A stretch of DNA of 64,000 bases from assembly GCF_000835495.1 (NCBI RefSeq), contig NW_015622541.1, forward strand, positions 1 to 64,000, read 5' to 3'. The notes beneath the pieces were generated by a model. It was not told where the DNA came from, did not search any database, and worked only from the letters and a program-made list of their open reading frames with translations. A program made the translations under genes and the position numbers. The DNA is from Cladophialophora immunda. Taxonomy: Eukaryota; Ascomycota; Eurotiomycetes; Chaetothyriales; Herpotrichiellaceae. Positions 20,601 to 30,510 of the stretch are shown in pieces. How positions within the stretch are numbered: the stretch's first letter is position 1; each line of letters opens with the position of its first letter.

Positions 20601-22502
20601 TCGCCGGGGTGGCCCGCGACGGCAGTAACCCCAACACAGGTTACAAAAGGCAAGGGGGATGTGTGGCTTGTCTGTTCGCTTGCAATTTGACTGTCATTGG
20701 AGAATAGTTCACTCCAGACACGGATGAACCTGAACACCGTGACTACCTGCATTCATTTCGAAGCGGAGCCAATAAAGCAAGGCAGAGGATCAACTTGGAA
20801 AGGCATCTTCGATCATTCGAAATTTTGGTAACAGGAAATTATGCATACCAGGCGGTCTGACATGACCCAGAGCGTTAATCGACTTTCATGCTTTATTCAT
20901 GTGGTCATTCATGCCAGAACCTGACCTCTGGCCACCCCTGGTTGCATGTTGGATCCACTAAGGCCACGGGGTGCCTGCTGAAAACCTTTCATCAACCAAT
21001 ACAGCTGGGATTCACTCTTCCTGCATCGGTACTCGTGCACTCCCGCATGAGCTTCTGCTGGAATTCTGTCCGCAACGTCAGCTTGTCCTGACTAATGTTA
21101 TCCATCTGTGAAAACCGCAACAGGTTCCTGTCCAATACTAGGTACTACACGCTCGAAGCGTTACCTCTACGCTCTAGATCCAGCAGCTCCCCCCTCCGAC
21201 GATCTCAGTCAGCAGAACTTACCAATGCTGCCAGTTGTGGCATTCTACTCGGATAATCCTCATACGCGAACAGGTTGCCTCGAAATGGAAGCACGATTGA
21301 CAGTGGTGTGAAGAGGAGGTGCCTGCAGGACACCTGCAGTGACTCGGGACCGCTTCGATCGGCGGCATGCTACGACCTCAGGTCGCAGCTCCCGCGGGCT
21401 TCTTAAAATTCGATGGACAAAACCGTCAATCTCCGACTTCAGCGGTACCCTTCTGTCATGGCTTCATCTGTCAAGCACTTGAGCCGAGAAGCCCGGGAGT
21501 GACGCATCCTCCAACGCATACGATTCCGAGACCTTCTCCTTGAAGAGCCGTATGCAGTGTTCAGACAGCTCTAGTCTCAGCAAAAAGACCGACCGTACAG
21601 AAGAGTGCATGACCATTCGAAAGTTACCTCACATCAACTCGCCACTTCCAGTACCGAAGATGAGCTCTGGGAGCTATTTCTTACGAGAGTTGAGTACTCC
21701 TATCCGATGGACTTCATTCTGAGACCAAATTGAGTAGTTTCTCTTCATCTATTATCCTGAACATATGTTCATTGGAGGCTTGCTAACGCTATCAGACAGT
21801 CCAATTTTCCCACCTGCACGGTCGAAAGTTCCTCCATCTAGCCTCAGAACGTTTACTACACGTCCACTTTTGCAGACAACTGTCCTACCGAGTACTTGGG
21901 TCTTCATACTTCGAGGCATTTGATGAGATTGGGCGGGCTGTTGTTTCATACAGGGTATTGAGGAGTCGGAAGACGTGTCACTTCACATACGCATTCCTGC
22001 GCCCAACCTTTTTTTTTTCAGCGGCACATTACATTCTCTATATGGATGAGGAAGAGTTGGATTTACGGAGTCCAGATTGATGATGACAATATTATGGTCA
22101 GTTGGACATGCAACAATACTCGGAAGTCTGGGAGAGGACTTGATCATCCCGAAAGTATGGGCATAAGATTGCCCAAGGTGTATTGTGTATGGCGCGGCAG
22201 TTCATGCTCCTCCGTCAGAATCTCGGTGACAGTATGTGGGCGAATTGGGAATGAACTTCCTCTTGATTCTGTACAGCCGATGCTCATCCTCCAGTCCTTT
22301 ATGTGAATTCTAACTCCTATAGGAGCTTACCCATTAGACATGTCTGACGCCATCACCATAGACGACTCCCAACTCGCCACTAGGAAAGACAGAAGCCGGG
22401 TACCTGGGTTCAAAAGCCATAATCATAGGTCTGAAACCTATCATTCTGGCACTCTCTCTTGCTATGCAGACCTGACCTACAGTATCTGTTCTATGAAGAC
22501 CT
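17640..22502. other. Gene-poor decayed region of 4.9 kb
   Basis: Base composition is normal and RIP is not obvious, but no intact gene can be built. Short frames on both strands have no recognisable domain. A perfect 8-base inverted repeat around six bases lies at 18198-18219 (CATAGTGG, loop, CCACTATG). The only protein-like stretch is listed separately (18735-18983). Gene debris of this kind is common in fungal subtelomeres. Confidence 0.6.
18735..18983 (+). pseudogene. Protein-like remnant, unknown family
   Basis: An open frame without an early ATG, bounded by TAA (18732) and TGA (18981). It reads like real protein, with DSTFRTQIYSQAYVQGREAE, NHLIMVTQYSQVYDTTTF and SWVDAFGLVIAEKGYSWCAP. 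I do not recognise the family. Neighbouring frames contain stops, so it is probably an exon of a dead gene. Confidence 0.35.
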
Positions 22503-23806
22503 CTAGCAATTAAAGTCTACAACGCAGCGTCCTGCCACCTTCCCATTTCTCAGCTTCTCTACCGCCTCGGGCAGCCTGTCAATGGAGAATTTTTCGTAGA
22601 TTGGTTTGAGGAGTCCCTGGAAAACGGTGTCAGTAGATTCACACATAGACAAGTCTACTGTCGTTGCAGTCTGAGGGTTTGATCACTTACCCGTCTCGCA
22701 AAGTCCAAGGCCCTATTTGTATCATTCATTGATCCCACCATTGTCCCTTTGATCTCGAAGTTCCTAGCAGCGAAGAAGAAAGGGTCTGCCCCCAGTGTGA
22801 CCGTATTCGCTGCTGGAAGCCCGATGCACATGACTTTGGCGCCAACACGTGTGCCAACCAGGCTGATCGAAGTTGGGTATGCTTGCGGAGCAGTGACAAA
22901 TACCGCATGAGGTCCGATATCGTCAGCAATGCGGATAACCTCTGCAACAACATCTGATGACGTTCGGAAGTCAACAAATGCTTCAGCGCCCATTTCCAAG
23001 CTTAAATCTCGTTTCTCAGTTCCTGAATCAATCACTATCGGTCGAAGCCCCATCGCTTTGGCCAACTGAACTCCTGGCCCTGATGTCAGCGGCAAGTCTG
23101 GGGGTTTGTCATATAAATCACCTTGTATGCCGACTCCTCCGCCACCTCCGGGAAAGCAGGCCCAATCTCCTGCCTTCAGCTCTGCCTCTACCAGAGAGCG
23201 ATAGACAGTGGACGCTGAGCACATGACGGGCCCTGCGATGTAGTCATCTACACCGTCGGGAATACGGGTTGTATATTTGGCTGGGGAGACAATATATTGT
23301 TGGTAGGTACCAGTCTGCGTCTGTTAACCTGCGCGTTCTTTCCTTCTGTATGCAGCTCCTTACCTTGGCAAGACCAGTATAGATTGCTTCGGTGCAATAG
23401 TTTTCTTTCCCAGAGTAACAAAGATCACAGTTGCCACAGACATCCCAGAGTGGCTTCACGCCACCACGATCCCCAACCTTCCAACCTTTGGCATTTTCTC
23501 CAACTTTGACAACAACTCCTGCACCCTCATGTCCTGGAGAGCGTACCCCAAAGTCAGACATCTTGGGCATGGACCAATCGTGCATAGCATAGTGTAGATC
23601 AGTGAAACATAGTCCAGTGACATTTAGTCTAAGTAGGAGCTCGTCGGGACCTACACAGCGTTATATTCCACCTAATGTATGCCGTAGACTTTATTCTCAC
23701 CTGGTTCGGGGACAGGCACTAGTTCCACCTTGATCTGGAAGTCTGGGCCTTCATTTTTGACAACACCAGCCTTGCAAAACCTGGGAATATCAAACTCAGG
23801 ACCCAT
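22503..23806 (-). CDS. Zinc-dependent alcohol dehydrogenase (MDR family)
   Basis: Five exons on the minus strand: 23701-23806, 23364-23650, 23122-23314, 22691-23073 and 22503-22616. They join in frame to 360 residues, the usual length for this family. Introns are 48-74 nt with GT-AG ends. The catalytic zinc ligands are in TGLCFTDLHYAMHDW and PGHEGAG. The structural zinc site is the four-cysteine loop DVCGNCDLCYSGKENYC, and the NAD(P) fold carries GGGGGVGIQGVQLAKAMG. It ends LPEAVEKLRNGKVAGRCVVDF, a normal MDR C-terminus. The enzyme should interconvert an alcohol and an aldehyde or ketone in the cytosol. It is divergent from the CMD-ALDH fusion, which suggests that the aldehyde is oxidised further by its neighbour. 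A TATA box lies about 105 bases upstream. Confidence 0.9.
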
Positions 23807-23832
23807 TCTGAAGACCAGGGGGAGACTTCGAA

Positions 23833-23868
23833 GGGTGAAAAGAGTGAAAAGAGTGAAAAGAGTGAAAA
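23833..23868. repeat. Four tandem 9-bp repeats (GAGTGAAAA) upstream of the ADH start
   Basis: Four contiguous copies, the first with one mismatch (GGGTGAAAA), starting at 23833, 23842, 23851 and 23860. They lie between the ADH TATA box and its ATG, so they would be transcribed as a pyrimidine-rich TTTTCACTC array in the 5' leader. Confidence 0.85.
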
Positions 23869-23907
23869 TTGTGTGGAAAAGACCTCTGCTCCAGTTGCCC
23901 TGTTGGC

Positions 23908-23917
23908 TATATATGGA
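23908..23917 (-). promoter_or_regulatory. TATA-like box of the ADH gene
   Basis: CCATATATAG on the minus strand, about 105 bases upstream of the ADH start codon. Confidence 0.5.
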
Positions 23918-24733
23918 GAAGTCTTCACGAAGTGCTGATTTGAGTATAAATAGTTTCTAGACATGTCTAATACAGGGTACGTAGGCTTGTGGTGGACCGC
24001 CCAAAGGGTTCAAGTGTTCCACTATCCATCGCAGTTCTTCCGGTGTACTGCGAGTTAACCATGTCAACGATTTGTCCCATGATTTGGGACTTCATACCCA
24101 ATTCAAGCTAACATACATACCTTGAATTCTCCCTTCTACTGTCAATTTCATGAGCTGAGTTGATGTGGAGTCACTGTTGAGTGTCGTATGAAAATGAATG
24201 GAAGGTGGCATCCGCCGACTACCTGGTGTACAACTTTGGCTGTGGATAGGCTGGTGAAACGAATTGGAGGGTCGCTCAAACGTTCTGGCGTTTTAGGGAA
24301 ATGCTACACCCAATAGTGAATGCTGTCGTCTTTCAGGTTACTGTAAATTCGTCATGACTAAGAAATCATAGTAAAGAGGCCAAAACACTGTACTTCTGTG
24401 GAGAACGATCACTCAGCCGTTGTGGAGACTTGGGCGGCCCACCCCAAACTACTGTTTTCTCTTCCGAATCTGGCAATTTGTCAATCTTAACCGATTGGTG
24501 GAGGAGCTGGCCCAAGACCCGCCACTTTAACGTTTACTCAAATGCAAGTAGGTAACATATTCTGATTTTTACTGTAACGAAAAGCCGAGAGAGAGAAATG
24601 TGTATTTATATTCATAATATATCCTACGGGCAGGCATTGACTGCAGATACCAGCAGCTACCTTTGACAGTAGACACTTCCTAAAGAAGCCCTATCTCCAA
24701 CTCCCAATATATGATTGTGCCTTGGGTACGAGG

Positions 24734-24739
24734 TATAAA
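24734..24739 (+). promoter_or_regulatory. TATA box of the CMD-ALDH gene
   Basis: TATAAA, about 65 bases upstream of the ATG at 24803, a common distance in filamentous fungi. Confidence 0.55.
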
Positions 24740-24802
24740 GTTGCCGGCTCCATACATTCCCTCAAAACATCCTCCACCATTCGATACAAACTAGATTCCA
24801 AC

Positions 24803-26773
24803 ATGACCGACCGTGCTCTTCCGCTTCCTCCAACCCAACTTTCGGGCGAACAAGAGGCACTCTACAAGGACATCAGATCTGTGATTTCGTCCCATCTTCC
24901 CGGCTTTCAGACGGAGACAGAGCACCAGGCATTGATTGGTCCTTGGAGTGTATGGCTTCAGGAGCCCATGCTTGGAGCAGCGATTTGGAATTTGACCAAA
25001 TTCATCACTATCAACGCAAAGTTGCCTGAGAACGTACGCCAGGTCGCGATCCTGAAAGTTGGGTCCCACTTCAAAGCGGCATACGAGTTGTATGCCCATT
25101 CAGGTGTCTCGAACAGTCTTGGAGTCGATAAGAATCAAGTTGAGGCACTTGCTTCAGGCAATCGACCCGCGAATCTCAAAGCCCCTGAAGTGGTCGCATA
25201 TGATGTTGCTGCTGCCCTTTTAGGTGGTGGTGTCCTTCCGAAGAATATCTACTCTACGGCAGTCAATGTACTTGGTGAGCAAGGAACTTTCGAGCTCATT
25301 CATCTTATTGGAGTCTATTGCCTTGTCTCTATGACACTCAATGGGTACGACATCAAGGCCCCGGTACCGGCTACATTGCAAGCAAATGCGAAACCAGCTT
25401 CTGAAAGCGAATACAAATCTGTCAATGCGGTTACGGGAGAAGTGGAGAAGGTCTTTCCAGAGACCACAGATGAGGAGGTGCAAGCAGCATTAGACAAGGC
25501 GCACCATGTCTACGAAACAGACTGGCGCTTACGTCCTACGGTGGAAAGAGCTCAGATTATCGGCAAAGCATCAGAAATTCTTCGTCAAAATGCCGAGGAG
25601 TATTCCCAACTGATCACGTATGAGATGGGCAAGCTCATTGACCAATCACGATACGAAGTGAATCTCACAATCGACATCCTCGAGTATTATGCAACCCACG
25701 GGGAAAAGTTCCTCGAACCAAAGCCAGTTGCCGAAGCTCCAGGGTCAGTTGTATTTACTGAGCCAGTTGGAGTTCTCTTAGCGGTTGAACCGTGGAACTT
25801 CCCTTACTATCAATTGGTTCGCGTCGTCGCACCGCAGCTCGTGGCAGGAAACGTGATCATTGTCAAACACGCCCCCAGTGTGCCCCAGTGTGCACTAGCA
25901 TTCGCAAAACTTTTTGCGGAAGCAGGGGCGCCAGAGGGTGTTTATGTCAACTTATTCTGCACCATTCCTCAGATAAATTCTCTCATTGATGATTTTCGCA
26001 TCCGTGGGGTAACATTGACCGGAAGTGAAAGAGCGGGTGCCTCGGTTGCTGAACGAGCAGGTCGCAATTTGAAGAAAGTTGTCCTGGAGCTTGGGGGCAG
26101 TGATCCCTTGATCGTGCTTCCAGATGCCGACCTCGAAACCACGATCAACCAAGGCGTGGCCGGCAGGATGATCTGTATGGGACAGGCATGTGTTTCCTCC
26201 AAGCGATTCATCGTTGTCGGAAAAGAACGTGGGAAATCATTCCTCGAAGGCATGGTCAAACGTTTTAAAAGCCTTGAGGCTGGTGATCCAGCGGATAGTC
26301 ATACTACGCTGGGCCCCCTGTTCGCAGAACGAGCTCTACACGGACTTTTGGATCAGATCCACAATGCTAAATCCCATGGCGCCCGAATTGTGGTGGGCGG
26401 CAATCGGATTGATCGACCTGGGTATTACCTGGAGCCAACAATCATCACTGACATCAGCCCGGAGAATCCGTTGTTTCGGGAAGAGACATTTGGTCCTGTT
26501 GCGTCATTCTATGTGACCGAAACGGAAGAAGAGGCAATTAAACTCGCGAATTCGACAAAATTCGGGCTTGGGGCTAGCGTTTTTGGTGAGGTCAAACATG
26601 CTCAGGAAGTCGCTTCCAAGATCGAATCCGGCATGGTCTTTGTCAATTCCTGTGCATTTACAGGTCCTGAAGTACCCTTTGGGGGCATCAAAAACTCGGG
26701 CTTTGGCCGCGAGCTTTCAGAACTGGGAATTGGTGAGTTTGTGAATCGCAAACTCATTCGGACTGCCCTGTGA
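24803..26773 (+). CDS. Carboxymuconolactone decarboxylase-like / aldehyde dehydrogenase fusion
   Basis: One uninterrupted exon of 656 residues. The ATG at 24803 is chosen because the frame upstream opens only with a poor ATG at 24722 that lies before the TATA box. Residues 1-190 resemble the AhpD/carboxymuconolactone decarboxylase fold (PENVRQVAILKVGSHFKAAYELYAH), without the CXXC of peroxidase members. Residues 200-656 form a full aldehyde dehydrogenase: WNFP (331-334), LTGSERAG, ELGG (general base E429), catalytic C463 in MGQACVSSKR, and PFGGIKNSGFGRE. It is closest in style to succinate-semialdehyde dehydrogenases. The ALDH half should oxidise an aldehyde to an acid with NAD(P). The role of the first domain is unknown; it may bind or process the same substrate. 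The reading frame is continuous through the linker, so the fusion is not an annotation artefact. Confidence 0.9.
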   Translation: MTDRALPLPPTQLSGEQEALYKDIRSVISSHLPGFQTETEHQALIGPWSVWLQEPMLGAAIWNLTKFITINAKLPENVRQVAILKVGSHFKAAYELYAHSGVSNSLGVDKNQVEALASGNRPANLKAPEVVAYDVAAALLGGGVLPKNIYSTAVNVLGEQGTFELIHLIGVYCLVSMTLNGYDIKAPVPATLQANAKPASESEYKSVNAVTGEVEKVFPETTDEEVQAALDKAHHVYETDWRLRPTVERAQIIGKASEILRQNAEEYSQLITYEMGKLIDQSRYEVNLTIDILEYYATHGEKFLEPKPVAEAPGSVVFTEPVGVLLAVEPWNFPYYQLVRVVAPQLVAGNVIIVKHAPSVPQCALAFAKLFAEAGAPEGVYVNLFCTIPQINSLIDDFRIRGVTLTGSERAGASVAERAGRNLKKVVLELGGSDPLIVLPDADLETTINQGVAGRMICMGQACVSSKRFIVVGKERGKSFLEGMVKRFKSLEAGDPADSHTTLGPLFAERALHGLLDQIHNAKSHGARIVVGGNRIDRPGYYLEPTIITDISPENPLFREETFGPVASFYVTETEEEAIKLANSTKFGLGASVFGEVKHAQEVASKIESGMVFVNSCAFTGPEVPFGGIKNSGFGRELSELGIGEFVNRKLIRTAL

Positions 26774-27477
26774 GTGTTCTACGCTGAAAAACAATGGGAA
26801 AACGGGATCATATATCCCATTCTCAGCGACATTCAGGAGCAACTGCAAGTTAGTGGCTAAACGCCTGTCGGGCCTCATACAGAAGGACCTCATGTTAAGT
26901 AGATATTGTAATCTTTTGGTGTTCAAAATCGAGGAGATTCAGAACCGTTATGCTTGGGAGTAGGCTTTGGATAGTCTGCCTTTCTTGGTGTTGGACCCGT
27001 GTGAAGTTGTTGTCATGCATTATCTGACCTGAATCAGGTCATCTGGTGATGACACGGTCTTTAGAATCATTCATTTGTCTGCGCAGTAGGCCTAGTCACC
27101 GGAGACTGCCGCAATAATGGCTTTCAGCTTCCCACTAGCGAGCCAGCAGACGATTTTAACAAGAGAGAGGGTTGGAGGAGAAAGACCCACAGCCTTGGGT
27201 TACCATATCTGGTGGTTCTACTCTGCAATTTTATTTGTCTATTACTCACATGCCCCGGAGATCTACGGCTTGAGAGTTTGCCTGACGAGGATTCATTCGA
27301 AGATAAGGATCGTCCTGGTGGGAGGTTCCCTGAACAGTCTGCACAAAGTTTATTAATTGAAGCACATTCCGGATCTTGGAAATACGTGAGATCTCTTCTA
27401 CGATTCACTTCTTCAATTTCTATACATCTCTATTGATTTTATTTTGGTTCTCAGCCACTCAGCGAAGATTCCACACA
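26774..27477. other. Intergenic region
   Basis: No gene recognised. It holds the 3' flank of the CMD-ALDH gene and the promoter of the ToxD-like reductase. A 19-base near-palindrome of ATCTGACCTGAATCAGGTCAT type lies at about 27,021-27,041 and could be a regulator site. Confidence 0.45.
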
Positions 27478-28593
27478 ATGAGAGCGATCATATGTGCAGG
27501 CCCTGGAGAGGCAAAACTTGTTTCAGATAGGCCGATTCCGACACTGAGGGATGACTATGTTCTTGTTAAGACTCACTCAGTCGCCATCAATCCTACCGAT
27601 TGGAAGCATGTTGACTTCATATCTACAACGGGTGCTCTCGTTGGCTGCGACTATGCAGGATTTGTTGAAGAAGAAGGCAAAGCTGTTACCAAGGATTTCA
27701 AAAAGGGAGACCGAATTGCTGGCTTCGTCCATGGAATGAACGCCGTTCAAATCGAGGATGGTGCTTTCGCAGAGTTCATAGTGGCGAAGGGAGATCTACA
27801 ATTTCAGATCCCGAACAGCATGAGTTTCGACGAAGCAGCCACTCTACCGCTCGGTGTCATAACTGTGGGCCAGAATATGTATCAGGCTATGGGGCTCCCG
27901 TGGCCAAACAATCCATCATCGTCTGGCGAGAAAGTCCTGATCTATGGAGCAAGCTCAGCAACAGGAACTTTGGCAGTCCAATTTGCAAAGCTGTATGTAC
28001 ACGGACCTTTTTCTATGCTTTCTTCACCGCCAGTGTATTTTCGAATGCTATTAACTTGATCATGTAACAGATCTGGGCTATCACCCATTGCTGTCTGCTC
28101 GAGCAAGCATTTTGATCTTGTCAAATCGCTGGGAGCCACTGCTGTTTATGACTACAAGACGGACTTGCCCTCGAAGATTCGTGTTGAAACGAATAACTCC
28201 TTGAAATATGCCTTTGATTGTATCTCTTCTCAAAGCACGGCGGAGTATTGTGCCGCTGCTCTCACATCAGGATCCGACGCCAAATTTTCGAATCTACTAG
28301 GGGAAGTTTCGCCACGGAAGGATGTGGCATCGTCTTCTGGTATTGCCTATACAGCCATGGGAGAAGACATTGTGTACATTGGGACTCCGATTGCTGCGTC
28401 TGCAGAAGACTTTGAGTTTGCCAGACGCTGGTTTGAGATGACAGAGTCTTTTTTGGCTGAGGGAAAGTTGAAGACGCACCCTCTGAAAATCGGCCCAAAT
28501 GGTCTGGCTGGAGTGCTCGAGGGTATGGATCTTTCGAGAAAAGGCTTGGTGTCTGGACAGAAGTTGGTCTACCATGTATCAGAAACCCCATAG
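27478..28593 (+). CDS. ToxD-like NADPH-dependent oxidoreductase (MDR, enoyl reductase type)
   Basis: Two exons, 27478-27992 and 28071-28593, joined across a 78-nt GT-AG intron (phase 2), give 345 residues. It has the GroES-like start MRAIICAGPGEAKLV, VAINPTDWKH, VGCDYAGFV and the cofactor loop YGASSATGTLAVQFAKL (G-A-S-S-x-x-G). It lacks the four-cysteine zinc loop, so it belongs to the zinc-free ToxD/trans-acting enoyl reductase branch, not the alcohol dehydrogenases. Such enzymes reduce enoyl or quinone-type double bonds, either freestanding or with polyketide synthases; no synthase is in this window. It lies downstream of the ADH and CMD-ALDH genes and next to a regulator gene, consistent with one small pathway. 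Confidence 0.88.
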
Positions 28594-28944
28594 ACTAGCA
28601 GATATCTCTGCGGTCCCAGATGAGGAATCTCCAAAATTTTGATATTGATACTAGCTGATAACAAAGTTCAACAGTGTCCAGGCTCTAGAGTGAAAAGCCT
28701 GGTTACTTCCATATTCCACCGTGAAGCGGGAAAATCCCACCCACGCAGCATCGGAAGGCCAGCATTAGGAGTTGAGCGTAGAATTAGCTGCAGACGGTGG
28801 CGAGTAGACAGAACCAGTTTTTTATGGACAGCGGCGTCTAGGAGGATAGTCCAAGATTACACCCATAAACTTTAAAGGAATGATTTACAGCTGGCTTTTC
28901 TCTGCAAGCTCTCTAACAACTACGAAACAAATTCTGTTGAAAGA
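28594..28944. other. Convergent intergenic region
   Basis: 351 bases between the 3' ends of the reductase and the minus-strand regulator. Nothing recognised beyond expected 3' untranslated sequence. Confidence 0.5.
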
Positions 28945-30510
28945 TTACATTGATTGGTCTAGCCGAAGATCTCTCTCCCACTCTGTTAGCGCATGGTTCG
29001 TTGCTATGAATCTCTTCAAAATCGATCTCAATAGGCCCCACCGACGCAATTCCGGGTATCTAAGCTTCATTCTTCCGACGAGATCGACCCCCCTAGGCCC
29101 CAAGGCCGCACCTATCTTCCACGCTTCCATCACGAGCATTGTTGTGAAGAGTAGAAGCTCTCGTTCGGGAACTGTGTCAGGGATATACGACAGCAATAGA
29201 TTTGTGGCTTCTTCTCGACAACTCTGGAAGAACGGCGAATTCTGGCATAACGGCTTGTAGTACATACATGCCATCGACATATAGTATGCTAAGCAAAAGC
29301 ATCGCTCGAGGGGTGCAACTGAGGGATCTAGATGCTGTAAAGTCCGTCTAATCTGGCTGATTTCCACATCCAGACTTCGCCGTGATGATCGGAGTGACTG
29401 GTTTTTCATTAGACTGGTCATCCAGGATGCGGTCCATAATATTGATTTTGCAAGCTCCATAGAAAGGCCTTGCTCCTGTAAAGCAATGGCCCGAAATCCC
29501 TCCGGAAGTTTGGTGAGCACTTCAGATATTTCTGGCGGACTCCCGGTTGTAAGATAGTGAAGTCCAATGGGTTCGGTGGTTCTCGTTGCCCACTGGTCGA
29601 GGGTGACTGGTTCTCCCATTAGGTCAAGTAGGAGATCGTGCCTTAACAGGTCAAAAGACGTTCTTTGAGAATGGCTCGAAGTCGGACATACTTCTCTTTG
29701 ATAGCCTTCAGGTATTTATCCGACTGGTTTTGGCTACCATTGCCTTGTAGGACTGCCTCAAGACCCTTTCGATGGATCATAAGAGCTTTCGTATCACCCA
29801 TCAACGCCTAGTACGAAATTAGAAAGTTGTTAGGGACAATGCATTGCTCGTCTCACATCAGTTTGCAGGAGACAAATCACCGTGAGCACAACATCTTCCC
29901 GCACGTTATCCTGAGTCATTCTTTGTCTGAGTGTCGAAATCGCTTGTGAGCGGTAGTAACGAGCGCTGTTTAGTAGATACTGGGTGGGAAACTGGGTCCA
30001 GAACCACGTGAGACTCATAGATATAATAGCTGGATACACGTCCTTGACATCAACATTGGCTAAGAACCTTGCTGCGTATGGTGTGGCGCCGTCCAGCATT
30101 ACTTCCACTGGACAAGTAAACAGCGGGTATACTTGGAGAACTAGTAGTTCTTCGTTAGTCAACAATTTCTCATAGGAATTGTCGAACTGACACTGCAACA
30201 GAGGGAGGCTATTTGAGACCTGATCCGGGATTTTTTCGGGGATCCTGAATCCGAAATCATTCGCCGCCTCGTCTGAATGGCCGACTCGTGGGCTTCCTGA
30301 CCGAATCTTCTGCATTTGTTGTGATGTATTGGTCCAAGAAGTAGGGGTGCGGAGGGGAGTCCTCGGCTGGATCGTTAACGGCTGTGTTTTCCTTCGCCAC
30401 AATCGTGACACATGCGAAGACACCAAGTGGCGAGCTCTGGTGCTTTTCATCTCATCGGGGGTAGCAAATGTGACGAAGTTATACTCCTTCGCTCCCGCTC
30501 TTTGACTCAT
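28945..30510 (-). CDS. Fungal transcription factor-like protein without a Zn2Cys6 cluster (Fungal_trans_2)
   Basis: Three minus-strand exons, 29857-30510, 29692-29807 and 28945-29641, with introns of 49 and 50 nt, encode 488 residues. The start MSQRAGAKEYNFVTFATPDE is followed by a VSSHVSRLWRRKTQ motif. This F-V-x-x-x-x-P-x-E plus (R/S)SHV pattern is typical of the regulator-like family that keeps the Fungal_trans_2 (PF11951) helical domain but has no zinc cluster. The middle domain includes FLANVDVKDVYPAIISMSLTW, ALMGDTKALMIHRKGLEAVL and the C-terminal ELRRWGLLRSILKRFIATN. Intron 2 was placed by GTATGT, a TTGACC branch-like site and a TTAAG acceptor, the only choice that keeps frame at a normal length. 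It may control the neighbouring oxidoreductases; how it would act without a DNA-binding cluster is unclear. Confidence 0.82.

Larger units (their letters stand above)
23807..24802. promoter_or_regulatory. Divergent promoter region between ADH and CMD-ALDH
   Basis: This 996-bp region separates two divergently transcribed dehydrogenase genes. It carries a TATA-like box for each gene and the 9-bp repeat array, and no gene of its own. Shared regulation is plausible but not shown by the sequence. Confidence 0.55.
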
